A DNA stretch of 64,000 nt from NCBI RefSeq assembly GCF_927798215.1, contig NZ_CAKMMW010000001.1, positions 434,001-498,000 of the forward strand, written 5' to 3'. The DNA is from Paenibacillus_E allorhizoplanae. Its GTDB lineage: Bacteria > Bacillota > Bacilli > Paenibacillales > NBRC-103111. Below the pieces are notes generated by a model. It worked only from the letters and a program-made list of their open reading frames with translations, did not search any database and was not told the origin of the DNA. This document shows positions 26,308 to 35,962 of this stretch, in pieces. Within the stretch, counting starts at the first letter, position 1. Each line of letters starts with the position of its first letter. The translations under genes were made by a program, and so were the position numbers.

Positions 26308-27828
26308 TTAGCGTTCTTTTGTAAACTGTTGCATATACCATAAATCGTAAGCTAGAAGCATCGGACGAAGGTGAGCAAAGCCATTCTCGAAGATTGACCG
26401 GTACTGATCATGTTTAGCGAGATCTGGCCTATAGATTTGCAAACTGCCTGCTGGAACAGCACGCATCGCCTCTTCAAAAGAACGATACACACCCGAACCG
26501 ACCCCAGCCGTCAACGCTGCGCCGAGTAACGTCGCCTCTGGCAAATCAGGATGATGCAGATCGATGCCGGACATATCTGCTTTAATTTGCAGCCAGTGTT
26601 TATTTTTGGCTCCGCCACCTACAACAACCAATTTGTTGATGGATTCTTTGCCAATTTTCTCAGCTTCCAATCGCAGCCATTCCATCTGATACGCATTTCC
26701 TTCCAGGACAGCCTTGAACATGTCACCGCGATGATGACGCGAAGTCAGACCAATCCAAGCCGCCTTAGCCATTGCATTCGCAGAAGGTGCACCGCAACCG
26801 GACAAATAGGGGTAGTACAAAATACCAGTCGGTCCAGGTGCAACCTGATCAAGCATGCTCAATATATCAGAGTATGACAAATCTCCTGTATCCAAGAGGC
26901 CTCTTAGCCATTCGACCGAACCGCCAGAAGCCGAGTGTCCCCCCATCCAAAACATTTGATTGGCCAGAGGATGCCGTCCAAAAGCGAGTCCCGACTGATA
27001 ATCGTCCTCATCAAGCATCCTAGCACCAAAGTTCCCAACTAACGTTTCAGCTGTGCCCATCGAATTATAGACAATGCCACGTTCTGGTTGACCAATGGTA
27101 AGCGATGCACACACATGATCATGTCCTGCGAGACAAACCGCAACGCCAGTCCCTAGTCCAAGCCCGAGGCTAACATTCGGAAGAACTTCCCCCACGCTAG
27201 TACCCGTTGCAACCACCGTGGGGAAATGGCTTTCTGACAATCCGAAATGTCGAATCAATGGCAAATTCCATTCCCTCTGATCCATTCGGTATACGAATGT
27301 TCGTGCAGCAAGTGTTTCTTCTTCCGCGAACTTCCCAGTAAGTAAAAAGGCCACATAAGAGGAAACAGACAGCCAGACGCTTCCATTCAGTGCCTCGGGC
27401 TGCGTATCTTGAATCCAAAGCAGCTTCGACAGTCCTTGCTTAAATGACGGGTGAAGTCCGCTTTGGCAAAACTGTTCATAAGCATCAATCTCCTGTTTAA
27501 TCCGCCCCTCATGCGGGAGGGAACACGATTCAAACCACGGAATGATCATCGTTCTGACAGCGCCAGTTTGACGGTCCACTAAAAGCCCGCTTTCCGCCAT
27601 ACTCGTTATACCCACTGAACGAATCGAGGAGATGCCCTCCACCGCAGTAATGACTTCTCTGATAAGAGAACTGATGGTACTCCACAATTCGTGCGGGTCA
27701 TAATAAACATATCCCTGCGAATGCTGATTCTTCAGATTGGCGCGAATTGCTGTAGCGAGAAGCCTGCCTTGCTCATCTACTACCCCAGCTTTTATATTGG
27801 TTGTTCCGATATCCAGCGCTAAAAACAA
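26308..27828 (-). CDS. FGGY-family carbohydrate kinase
   Basis: An ATP-dependent sugar kinase of about 506 residues. I start it at TTG 27828, with GAGGTGG 5 bases upstream. This puts the phosphate-binding motif LALDIGTTNIKAGVVDEQGR at the very N-terminus, as in all FGGY kinases; starting further upstream would add about 56 unrelated residues that overlap the preceding gene. The second half has MGGHSASGGSVEWL, LYYPYLSGCGAPSANAMAKA and VVVGGGAKNKHWLQIKADMS, typical of the xylulokinase/gluconokinase branch. The substrate cannot be assigned. It follows the double-FAD oxidoreductase, whose stop lies inside this gene's ribosome site, so translation is coupled. Confidence 0.88.
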   Translation of the reverse strand: MFLALDIGTTNIKAGVVDEQGRLLATAIRANLKNQHSQGYVYYDPHELWSTISSLIREVITAVEGISSIRSVGITSMAESGLLVDRQTGAVRTMIIPWFESCSLPHEGRIKQEIDAYEQFCQSGLHPSFKQGLSKLLWIQDTQPEALNGSVWLSVSSYVAFLLTGKFAEEETLAARTFVYRMDQREWNLPLIRHFGLSESHFPTVVATGTSVGEVLPNVSLGLGLGTGVAVCLAGHDHVCASLTIGQPERGIVYNSMGTAETLVGNFGARMLDEDDYQSGLAFGRHPLANQMFWMGGHSASGGSVEWLRGLLDTGDLSYSDILSMLDQVAPGPTGILYYPYLSGCGAPSANAMAKAAWIGLTSRHHRGDMFKAVLEGNAYQMEWLRLEAEKIGKESINKLVVVGGGAKNKHWLQIKADMSGIDLHHPDLPEATLLGAALTAGVGSGVYRSFEEAMRAVPAGSLQIYRPDLAKHDQYRSIFENGFAHLRPMLLAYDLWYMQQFTKER

Positions 27829-27838
27829 AGCAGCCACC

Positions 27839-30800
27839 TCATCCTGAGAAAGATCCCTTATATGTCCGTAAAATAGACTCACTGTTCGTTTCGATATCCA
27901 ACTGTGTCTGAAGCGGATACGTATGCTGATAGGGCTGAACGGTATCCAGCCAACGATGTAAGCTCTCGGGGTCATTATCCAGCGCTTGCCCACCAAGCGC
28001 TCGTAGATGCTGGAATGCCTGCTTCGCTAAGAGCGATCGGCCATCACTTACGTATTGAATCAACACTTCATAGCCAAGCCTGCTTCCACAACGAGCCAGC
28101 GCCCTGCCAATAACCAGCTCCAGCATGGCTCTCCGTTCCAAAAAGTAGTCTGCTTGCGGAATACTCGTGCTCACCTGACCCTGTAAATAAGGAATCCGGT
28201 GCAAGTGTTCCAATACAGGAATGGCATTCCTATCTCCTAAACGCTCTGCGCCTTGACTAACCGCATCTATATAGTAGAAGAGGCCTAACCATGTATCTCT
28301 AAAGTCTTCTTCACTTGGCTTCATAAGCTCGACGATCCGTTCCCATACGGCAATTGCGCGTGAATCCTTCGTTTGTGCGAGGGAATATAACAAGTAAACG
28401 ACATCAGGCATCGCACCATGATCAGGCGGCAGCTGGACATACATCATATCCGCAGTTCGCCGCGGAAGTTCGCTCCCTTCTAGTTCAGCCATAATCCTAG
28501 AGATCAATACTGGAACAGCCGCTTTGCTTCCTAGCATAGCTAATGCTTGCGCCAATCGGATCTCCCGCATCCCCGTTGCGTGCTCCATCGCCTCAATTAG
28601 GTACGGAACGATGATCTGTCCAAGGGAGCATATTTCCACAAAGGGAAGCGTCTCCCGATAAACTTCATTCATTCGCATGTTCGCGTATTCATAAAGCGGT
28701 TGATCCGATTCTATTTTATCAACCAAAAGTCTGAGTTCTGCGTTTGTATACTTCATTGGTGCAAGATGTCTCGTCTTAACGGTTTCAGGCAAAATCCCTT
28801 CTCGGATTAAGCGATCTTGCAGCTCCTCAATCCCAATATTCCTTGGGATGACTCCGGATCGAACAGCTAATGCCGCCGCAAGCGCAGCAACGCCGCCTAA
28901 ATTCTCCAAATCAGACTGCATCCGTATAGCAGGTAGCGCATCATGCGTAGCAGAAATAGCTTTCCCTGCAACTAACAAGCCTTCAATCCCTTTCGGCAGC
29001 AGCAAGCGATAAGGAATTTCAATTTCTAAATTAGGAGGTATGAGTCCAATGTTAATCCAATCTGCTCCGCTGACCCCTTTGACATCATGGTTGCTAAAAT
29101 GAATATTAATCACATCGGGCCAACTGCGTTGTAGAAGCTGATCAGATAGCTGCATAACAGTGTCCCCGACAATGTGTCGGCTTTCCCGCGTTGCCACATA
29201 AATGCCATGATCATGCAATTGGGGATCGCCCCTTCTGCGTCCAGCCATGATAGCGCGTGTATAGTCCAAAATATCCGATACATCCACCATACTTGTAAAA
29301 TTGTTCTGTATCTTGTCCGGTTTGCTGTATTGCGCAAGCGAGTACCACATCACCGTGTGGTCTTTCGCAGATCCGTACACGAATTCCGCTCCTGCAAAAG
29401 CAGCCACATCGCCATCCCCTGTCGCGTCGATCACAACATCGGCGTAGATCGCAGCAGGTCCCCAACGGGTAGCAACCAGCACGCCGCATATTCGCTTCTC
29501 TTTCATCACCGCTGCATACGTAAAAGCATTCATCAGCAGATCAACGTGATTGCGCTCTGCTTCCTGCTGAAGAGCGAACATTTTGGCTTCGATGTTCCAT
29601 TTATGGCCCTTGTACTCGATGGACTGCTGCACCTTCAGAACAGCATCATGAATACGAGCTGCGAAGCCTTCCCTTCTGCCGAACCAATAGCTGTCGACGC
29701 CACCAAACGTTCCTGTTCCACCCAGCCCTGGATTCATATCGACGAGCATCGTGCGAACGCCTTCGCCTCCTGCCGTGATGGATGCACAGGCACCGCTTGA
29801 ACCTCCACCGATAACGAGAACATCGACATTTTTCATCGTGGGTACTTCCGTTTTCAACCTAATCCGCGAGTAAGCTAGATCAGTCTGTTGTTCGTAAGTT
29901 GTTTGAAGTAAATAAGCAGCCAGCTGCATACCCGCCTTTGTCGCTTGAATCGGATCTAAATTCTCAAGCGACTCTGGATTGACTTTTACTCCACCCTCAT
30001 CGAATGCTACTGGACCGTAAAGCTCGAAAGACGACCCACAAAGCGTAGCCTTTCGGAATGCCTCAACAGACTGAATTAGAAATGCTGTCAACCCCATGCC
30101 TCGACGACGAGCTTCCAGTTCCCGTTCCCCAGCTGCTTCACGCTGATTCGCACTCCGAAGTTCCATCCAATATTCCACGTAGTAATGTTGCTTGTCTCGA
30201 TATCCTTGAATCAGCCGTATTTTGTCTCCAAGCAAGCACAAACTTTGGGGAACCCTGACTTCTAGCTCTCCCTCAGCTTCTTCCGCCCACGCCACGCCGG
30301 TAAACTCTAACGTTCTTGCAAACGCTGCCGTTTTCCCAGAAGCAAATAAATCAACGGACTCACCGCTAAGCTGGGAGACGACACTTGTTTCCGTCATATC
30401 AATGATTCGATTGCAGCGGATAAATTGGCTGCCTGTTTTATTCGCAATCACAATGCCTTCCGATTGCTTTCCTGTTTCCTTTGTAACAATAGCAACTGGG
30501 AGTGAAGCATAAAGGAGCGCAACGCCGTTGGCTATCAGTATATCTTCAAGTGCCCGCTTCAGGCGGTCCGGATGGAGCGGCAAGTGTGTCCTGCTTTTCA
30601 CAAACGATTCTTCCCAAGATTGCTCTATGGCAAATTGAATAAGCTCAGGGCAATGCGGGATATCACTCGAAGAAAGATCAAGCCACGGACGAAGAGGGGC
30701 GGTTAGTTCCCGCCCCAAATACGTTCGTGGCTCGATGATCATGACTTGTTGTCCGGCTTTAGCCAATTCCACCGCACAGGCGATACCGGCGAAAGACCCG

Positions 30801-30868
30801 CCAAGGATGACAACGTCTTTTCCTTCCAGTTCAGGTATGTCCGCTTCCCATTGGGCCTTCTTTTCCAT
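27839..30868 (-). CDS. Double FAD-dependent oxidoreductase with HEAT-like C-terminal domain
   Basis: A large cytoplasmic protein of 1009 residues. It has two dinucleotide-binding motifs: DVVILGGSFAGIACAVELAK near residue 20 and VDVLVIGGGSSGACASITAG near residue 347. The second is followed by GLGGTGTFGGVDSYW and VVIDATGDGDVAAFAGAEF, marks of the FAD-dependent oxidoreductase family PF12831. The part from about 720 to 970 is helical with HEAT-like pairs (LAQALAMLGSKAAVPVLISR). So it joins two flavoprotein-like modules to a repeat domain. Single PF12831 proteins are common in glycan loci with unknown reactions. Start ATG 30868, ribosome site GAGGTGAG. A sugar or sugar-acid oxidation is plausible but not shown. 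Confidence 0.85.
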   Translation of the reverse strand: MEKKAQWEADIPELEGKDVVILGGSFAGIACAVELAKAGQQVMIIEPRTYLGRELTAPLRPWLDLSSSDIPHCPELIQFAIEQSWEESFVKSRTHLPLHPDRLKRALEDILIANGVALLYASLPVAIVTKETGKQSEGIVIANKTGSQFIRCNRIIDMTETSVVSQLSGESVDLFASGKTAAFARTLEFTGVAWAEEAEGELEVRVPQSLCLLGDKIRLIQGYRDKQHYYVEYWMELRSANQREAAGERELEARRRGMGLTAFLIQSVEAFRKATLCGSSFELYGPVAFDEGGVKVNPESLENLDPIQATKAGMQLAAYLLQTTYEQQTDLAYSRIRLKTEVPTMKNVDVLVIGGGSSGACASITAGGEGVRTMLVDMNPGLGGTGTFGGVDSYWFGRREGFAARIHDAVLKVQQSIEYKGHKWNIEAKMFALQQEAERNHVDLLMNAFTYAAVMKEKRICGVLVATRWGPAAIYADVVIDATGDGDVAAFAGAEFVYGSAKDHTVMWYSLAQYSKPDKIQNNFTSMVDVSDILDYTRAIMAGRRRGDPQLHDHGIYVATRESRHIVGDTVMQLSDQLLQRSWPDVINIHFSNHDVKGVSGADWINIGLIPPNLEIEIPYRLLLPKGIEGLLVAGKAISATHDALPAIRMQSDLENLGGVAALAAALAVRSGVIPRNIGIEELQDRLIREGILPETVKTRHLAPMKYTNAELRLLVDKIESDQPLYEYANMRMNEVYRETLPFVEICSLGQIIVPYLIEAMEHATGMREIRLAQALAMLGSKAAVPVLISRIMAELEGSELPRRTADMMYVQLPPDHGAMPDVVYLLYSLAQTKDSRAIAVWERIVELMKPSEEDFRDTWLGLFYYIDAVSQGAERLGDRNAIPVLEHLHRIPYLQGQVSTSIPQADYFLERRAMLELVIGRALARCGSRLGYEVLIQYVSDGRSLLAKQAFQHLRALGGQALDNDPESLHRWLDTVQPYQHTYPLQTQLDIETNSESILRTYKGSFSG

Positions 30869-30899
30869 GTCATCTCACCTCACTTGTACGTAGCTATTG

Positions 30900-33032
30900 T
30901 TATTCCGAAACGGAAAGAACGACCGTCAGCTTTCCTTCCAGCTTAGGAATGTCTACTTCATACAATTGTTCACTTACGGATACAACAGAAAGTGACTCGC
31001 CATTTACCCGTACAGCTATTTCCTTGCCTGCTGACACGAATCGGAACGTACCGCCTTCTTTTAATGAAAGAGATACGGTAGCACCTTCCGACTTCACTTC
31101 GCTTACTGCATCCGTAGCGATGTATTTATCAGTTAGACCAATTGGCGTTGCAGCTCCTACAATTGGAATAAATAAGTAAAGCGCGCATTGTGCTGGCTGA
31201 AGTACGAAATCATGCTGTTCGTTCAAACGCATCAACTTCATCTCGCCGGAGAAATGTTCGTAAAGCACGAATTGTTCGCCTTTTAATCCTGGAACGTCAG
31301 AAGGACGAACTGAGCCCTTCACTTCATCTGTAAACTTACCGATGTGGAATGCAGCTACAACGCCTGATCCTTGAGCCATATTCCATAATTTCAATGGGAC
31401 TGTTTCTTTCGTAGGATCAAGGAATAGACAGTCTGCTGTAGGGCTTGGCGTTTGTTCACAGCGAATAATACGTCCATTTTGGTAAATAAGCGGCCATATT
31501 TTAGAAGCATCGGTGTTGCCTGGTGCATCGCTGAAATAAACGGGCCCACCGCTGACCGATCGCAGCACGGCATTTTGAATATCATCGTGATTCTTGGTCC
31601 AGTACATATCCCAGTCGCCGTAATAGAACGCCCCGTGATAGTACGAATTGTACGCATTTTGCAGCGCATGCTCAGCAAATCCAAATTCATCTTGCGGGAC
31701 GAAGTCATCGCTGTTGCGAGAAACCGAAGATTTCGGACGGTGCCACATATTTTCAGCCGCCATCCCCATGCAGTTAATGATTGTGTTATTAAAATGTAAC
31801 GACGCCGATGCTTCCAGCGCTTGATGGGCAGCAGCCGCAGCCTCACCGATCGACCACTCATGCTTCGTGAAATTTAAGACAGCGCTCTGGCTGTCGACTT
31901 TGACAAAGTCAATTCCCTGACGCTCAAGGAAAGAATGCCAGGCATGCCAGAAACCAAAGCCGCGCGCCGCATCCGGATAAGGAATTAAGCTCCCTCTAGC
32001 ATTGTTGTAGAGATAGTCGCTATATTGCTTCGCCAGTGGAGATTCCGGATGAATGCCGCCCCAGTACCCTGCAATGGTATGCCAAACACCTACCCAACGA
32101 ACACCATGCTGCTCTTTAAGCCTGCGTACCGTTTCGGCAAGCCCTTGAGGAAACTTTTCTTGATCCGCTTGGAAGGCGGATAACTTCTTATCGATCGTTT
32201 GTGACCAACCATCATCAATCATCACCCATTGAACAGGTAGTCCGGCCGCCTTAAGCTCTTCCGCTTTGATCAACAAACCTTCTTCATTGACTTGATGGTA
32301 AAAGGCATCCCAGCTGCACCAGCCCAGTGAATCCAGAATTTCAGGGTATGGCTTCTGAGCACGAGGCAGCGTCGGGTAATCAAGGGCATGCAGTGCAGCG
32401 TCAACATGCTGTTCTACTAATTGATAGGGATCTGTCCCTATGCCTAGGACAAAAGATAAGGTTTTACATTTCGATCTTCCGCCTTGATGTGAAGAGACCC
32501 TGATTTGCAAACCAGTCGCGGAGCCGCAGACATCGGTACGGAACTCAGGACCGCAGACGGGGAGCAAATGAAAATAGGAAGCATCTTTGCTCCACAGCAA
32601 CGATTGCGTGCGTTCGGGTAAAGTTGACCAATCGTGATTAAAATGAGGTCTCGTCCACCAATCTTTATGTTGGTAGTTGGCCATTAAACCGTCTACTTGA
32701 CCCATCTCTTCGATATGGAGGATGATGCCATTTTGTGCGGAAAAACAGCGTTGTTTTCCAAAATCATTTGCACTAATTAATTCACCCTGAACGGATGTTA
32801 GTACATAGGTTTCGTAACTACGAAAACGAAGATGTACAACAGCTGTATCTTCCTCATTGCCATAGGTTTGATTCGTTTCCGTATAAGTACCACGTTCATC
32901 CATACCTGGTGTTTCATCGCTAGCGCTAAATAGAAGCGGTATTGTCGAACCGGTGTCAAGTGTCACCGTTACGCTTATTCGACTTAGAATTGACTGCAAA
33001 CCATTTGATCTTATTTCATTTCCTAGTACCAT
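30900..33032 (-). CDS. GH36-type alpha-galactosidase / raffinose-synthase-like hydrolase
   Basis: A 710-residue enzyme without a signal peptide. The TIM barrel opens with LDSLGWCSWDAFYHQVNEEG and has the nucleophile block GIDFVKVDSQSAVL (Asp near residue 380), VQWVMIDDGWSQ, and VRWVGVWHTIAGYWGGI, matching the Sip1/raffinose-synthase branch of GH36. The acid/base region is near SRNSDDFVP. The N-terminal beta-sandwich (about 1-230) is also as expected. Bacterial members are mostly untested, and alpha-galactosidase activity is a family guess. GGGAGG lies 5 bases before the ATG. It stands between the ROK kinase and the FAD oxidoreductase. Confidence 0.87.
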   Translation of the reverse strand: MVLGNEIRSNGLQSILSRISVTVTLDTGSTIPLLFSASDETPGMDERGTYTETNQTYGNEEDTAVVHLRFRSYETYVLTSVQGELISANDFGKQRCFSAQNGIILHIEEMGQVDGLMANYQHKDWWTRPHFNHDWSTLPERTQSLLWSKDASYFHLLPVCGPEFRTDVCGSATGLQIRVSSHQGGRSKCKTLSFVLGIGTDPYQLVEQHVDAALHALDYPTLPRAQKPYPEILDSLGWCSWDAFYHQVNEEGLLIKAEELKAAGLPVQWVMIDDGWSQTIDKKLSAFQADQEKFPQGLAETVRRLKEQHGVRWVGVWHTIAGYWGGIHPESPLAKQYSDYLYNNARGSLIPYPDAARGFGFWHAWHSFLERQGIDFVKVDSQSAVLNFTKHEWSIGEAAAAAHQALEASASLHFNNTIINCMGMAAENMWHRPKSSVSRNSDDFVPQDEFGFAEHALQNAYNSYYHGAFYYGDWDMYWTKNHDDIQNAVLRSVSGGPVYFSDAPGNTDASKIWPLIYQNGRIIRCEQTPSPTADCLFLDPTKETVPLKLWNMAQGSGVVAAFHIGKFTDEVKGSVRPSDVPGLKGEQFVLYEHFSGEMKLMRLNEQHDFVLQPAQCALYLFIPIVGAATPIGLTDKYIATDAVSEVKSEGATVSLSLKEGGTFRFVSAGKEIAVRVNGESLSVVSVSEQLYEVDIPKLEGKLTVVLSVSE

Positions 33033-33043
33033 AAGGTCCTCCC

Positions 33044-34021
33044 TTAATTCCGCTGTTGTTCATAGGCATGAAGCGCAACCGATAAGCTGGCTGCATCTCC
33101 GACATGATCTTTTAAACCAGAAGGTACAATTCGGCAAACACCGAGTGAAATCGGTAAAGCCTCACGCTGCAGCTCCTCCATGACCAGAGGGGCAAGCATC
33201 GATTCCTGACGTTCATAAATGCTCCCAATGACAATGGTATTCGGATTAAGGATATCGACCAAGATTGCCAGTCCGCGGCCTAGCTGCTGACTAACCGTTC
33301 GAATGACCCTTAGGGCTAGTTCATCACCTGCATGGGCAGCATCAAACACATCTTTCGCTGATAGCTCATGGAGCTCCTTATTTACCAATAGAAGGACCGA
33401 ATTCTTCACATGCAAACCATCTTCGACTAACTTTTGAGCCAGTCGGGCAATCCCGCCACCGCTGCAAAAACCTTCGAACGAGCCATATTTCCCATAGCCT
33501 AATGGTCCATCCTCCGCTAAGCGGATATGCCCAACTTCACCGGCCATATCATTGGCTCCCCCATAAATGCGACCGTTTAGGATAAGACCGGCACCCATGC
33601 CGGTTCCAAAGGTCAAGAAAACCATATTGTCCGAACCGCGACCAGCTCCCCATTTCCATTCGGCCAATGCACAAGCGTTAGCATCATTCTGCAAGCCAAC
33701 AGGAACGCTGAAACGATCTCGAAAAGGCGTCAATACATCAATACGATCCCAGCCAGGCAGATTCGGCGGCGAAAGTACGAGACCATCTTTACTGCTCAAA
33801 GGTCCTCCACAACTGATGCCGATGGCTTGCAAAGTACCTCCGTTGTTGCGCTGCAGCAATAGTTCCAGTGCATCTCCAAGCTGCGTCAGTGCTTCTTCAG
33901 GCGTTGCAGGAGTGGGAAAGCTTATTTTATCTACAATGTGAATCGTATCTGAATTGCTAACACCAAGCACAGCCGCGCATTTCGTACCTCCAATATCCAT
34001 ACCACCTAGCAGAAGACTCAT
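33044..34021 (-). CDS. ROK-family sugar kinase
   Basis: A protein of 325 residues starting at the ATG at 34021, which overlaps the stop of the SIS-domain gene as ATGA. The N-terminal LLLGGMDIGGTKCAAVLG is the phosphate-binding motif of ROK kinases, and there is no HTH, so it is a kinase and not a repressor. The sugar-binding motif GLQNDANACALAEWKWGAG and the Gly-rich FLTFGTGMGAGLILNGRIYG are in place. The zinc site usually found after EVGHI (CxCGxxGC) is absent here: the sequence goes on as RLAEDGPLGYGKYGSFEGFC. Glucose, mannose or N-acetylmannosamine-type substrates are typical; the true one is unknown. Confidence 0.88.
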   Translation of the reverse strand: MSLLLGGMDIGGTKCAAVLGVSNSDTIHIVDKISFPTPATPEEALTQLGDALELLLQRNNGGTLQAIGISCGGPLSSKDGLVLSPPNLPGWDRIDVLTPFRDRFSVPVGLQNDANACALAEWKWGAGRGSDNMVFLTFGTGMGAGLILNGRIYGGANDMAGEVGHIRLAEDGPLGYGKYGSFEGFCSGGGIARLAQKLVEDGLHVKNSVLLLVNKELHELSAKDVFDAAHAGDELALRVIRTVSQQLGRGLAILVDILNPNTIVIGSIYERQESMLAPLVMEELQREALPISLGVCRIVPSGLKDHVGDAASLSVALHAYEQQRN

Positions 34022-34650
34022 TCGAAGAATGCCTCCTCCAGCATCATACAAAGCGCATGATAGATCGGAAGATGGCGTTCCTGAATGTCTGGTGTTGAGC
34101 TGTAAGGTACACGAATGATGACATCGCAAAGGTCTTTTAAGCGACCCCCGCCTTCACCCGTCAGACCAATCGTCGTTACACCCATGGATTTGGCTACTTG
34201 CACCGCATGCACAATATTGGCCGAGTTACCGGATGTACTGAATACAACAAGTGTATCTTCTTGTTTGCCATACCCATAAACTTGTTGCGCAAAGACCATA
34301 TCTGCCGCGACATCATTATTGAAAGCTGTTGCAAACGCCGTATGGCTAACAAGTGAAATGGCTGGAAGCGCCCCCTGCAAATGATCCGCTAAATAGGTCC
34401 CCTTTGCTTCACCGTGAACCATCATCTTGTCTCTTTGCTCCTTAGGGAGTTTACGTGGCGACATAAAACCTTTCATTAATTCGCCCACCACGTGCTCACA
34501 ATCTGCTGCACTTCCTCCGTTACCGGCAAGCAGCATTTTGCCTCCCTTATCGAACGACAGCTCCATCGCTTCAAATGCTGCTTGGATCGAAGCGCGGCAA
34601 GGCGCCAAGTCGGGGTATTTCACCAAAAGTTGCTCTAACACTTTACTCAT
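34018..34650 (-). CDS. SIS-domain phosphosugar isomerase, GmhA-like
   Basis: A protein of 210 residues. The start at 34650 (MSKVLEQ) is 8 bases after GGGAAGGAG. GKMLLAGNGGSAADCEHVVG followed by ELMKGF carries the phosphosugar loop and the His-x3-Glu metal site of sedoheptulose-7-phosphate isomerase (GmhA). SRDIQERH-type residues are seen as DIQERHLPIYHALC near the C-terminus, matching the second part of the active site. VVFSTSGNSANIVHAV is the second SIS signature. GmhA makes D-glycero-D-manno-heptose 7-phosphate in cell-wall or S-layer glycan synthesis. Here it sits in a catabolic cluster together with a sedoheptulokinase-like protein, so it may use a sugar phosphate of that pathway. Confidence 0.87.
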   Translation of the reverse strand: MSKVLEQLLVKYPDLAPCRASIQAAFEAMELSFDKGGKMLLAGNGGSAADCEHVVGELMKGFMSPRKLPKEQRDKMMVHGEAKGTYLADHLQGALPAISLVSHTAFATAFNNDVAADMVFAQQVYGYGKQEDTLVVFSTSGNSANIVHAVQVAKSMGVTTIGLTGEGGGRLKDLCDVIIRVPYSSTPDIQERHLPIYHALCMMLEEAFFE

Positions 34651-34675
34651 ACTGCAATCTCCTTCCCACACATGT

Positions 34676-35962
34676 TTAGGTTTGTTTCAGATGTTCAATC
34701 GCTTCTATGAAAAAGGGTTCGCTGCCGAAGCTGCCTGATTTCAGAACTAAGAAACGCTCAGGCTTCTGGAGTGTTAGACAGGACGGCAGTCCTGGCTGAA
34801 TTTCTTGCCATATGCATAGTCCGCCAATGCCAAGCTTCGCACAAACAGCTGCAGATGTTTCTCCACCTGCGATGAGCAGTCGTTGTTGTCCTGTCTCCTC
34901 GACGATAGACCTAATAACATCGGACAGGGCATCCGAAACGAGCTCAGATACCTCCGTATTATCGAAGCCAAGCTCCATCCCTTTCACTTTCGTCGCAGCC
35001 ACCTTGAGCGGACTGTTCGAAGCGTGAATAAGGACATCGCGCCCTTCCTTGAGAAGGTTTGAAGCTTCGCCAATGATTTGGTCGCAATGTGACTCCCTAT
35101 CCGAAGGATCGAATAACAGCAGAGAATCAAGCTCCAATGCGGGCAACCCCTGCCCTTTCGCGTAAGTAATTTGAGCAGCACTTTGGGGCATTAAGCTTCC
35201 TGCGACACATAAGACAGCTGATCTCCCAAGCTCAGGCAGTTGATTCGTAACCCCCGTTTGGATGGCACTCGGCTTTTCTAGCAGGGCTAGTTCCTCAGCT
35301 AAAGCGGAGCTGCCGCAAAGGATCGGTTCCTGATGAACCGCTTGCGCAATGATTTGAAGTGATTGCTGATCACGCACGTCTAGAATCAGGTAGTTGAAGC
35401 CATTGTTCTTCAATCTAATGATCTCAGCCATGATTACGGATGAGCCCTGTTCAATAATATCTATGGTTATGAGCCCTACACGCCTTGGCGTTTGTGACTG
35501 TAAAATATGAAGCAAATTGGATTCATGCATCGGATGGACAGGATCATTGCGAAACTCAGATTCTTCCAGTTTTTTACCATGCACATAATGAATGCCGTCT
35601 AAGGTTGTTCGACCATTTTTCGGGAAAGCGAGCACAACAATAGCAAAAGATGCCTCTAAGGCATCTAGCATGGCATCGAATTCAGCACCGATATTGCCTC
35701 GAAAAACGGAACACGTTTTATTGATAAAACGTGCGCAACCCGCTTCCTTCAGCTTCTTCGTCATCTGAAACACTTTATTATAGGCTTCCTCCGGCGTATC
35801 TAATCGGGAATGCGTGTCGAGGACGAGCACTTCCGGCTGCATACCGTCGTTCTGATACATCCATGCTTCCATTGGATAGACATGCGTCATGATGTTTGCC
35901 TTGGCATACATAATGCCGATGTCATTGGCCCCTGTAATATCGTCGGCGATAATACCAATCAT
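34676..35962 (-). CDS. Four-carbon acid sugar kinase family protein (DUF1537, OtnK/DtnK-like)
   Basis: A kinase of 428 residues starting MIGIIADDITGANDIGIMYA, the substrate-binding motif of the DUF1537 family. This family phosphorylates four-carbon acid sugars such as 3-oxo-tetronate, D-threonate and erythronate. The C-terminal ATP-binding domain has RLLIAGGETSAAVCAKLGIG and LVLKSGSFGSEPFF. Its ATG overlaps the stop of the class II aldolase gene (ATGA), the same pairing as in known OtnK-OtnC operons, where the aldolase-family protein decarboxylates the kinase product. The usual acid-sugar dehydrogenase (LtnD-like) is not in the window; the FAD protein of this operon might replace it, which is speculation. 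Confidence 0.88.
   Translation of the reverse strand: MIGIIADDITGANDIGIMYAKANIMTHVYPMEAWMYQNDGMQPEVLVLDTHSRLDTPEEAYNKVFQMTKKLKEAGCARFINKTCSVFRGNIGAEFDAMLDALEASFAIVVLAFPKNGRTTLDGIHYVHGKKLEESEFRNDPVHPMHESNLLHILQSQTPRRVGLITIDIIEQGSSVIMAEIIRLKNNGFNYLILDVRDQQSLQIIAQAVHQEPILCGSSALAEELALLEKPSAIQTGVTNQLPELGRSAVLCVAGSLMPQSAAQITYAKGQGLPALELDSLLLFDPSDRESHCDQIIGEASNLLKEGRDVLIHASNSPLKVAATKVKGMELGFDNTEVSELVSDALSDVIRSIVEETGQQRLLIAGGETSAAVCAKLGIGGLCIWQEIQPGLPSCLTLQKPERFLVLKSGSFGSEPFFIEAIEHLKQT

Noticed and set aside
29174..29800. Plus-strand frame of 208 codons
   Set aside because: It lies wholly opposite the well-conserved FAD domain and its translation is Cys/His/Arg-rich with no family features.
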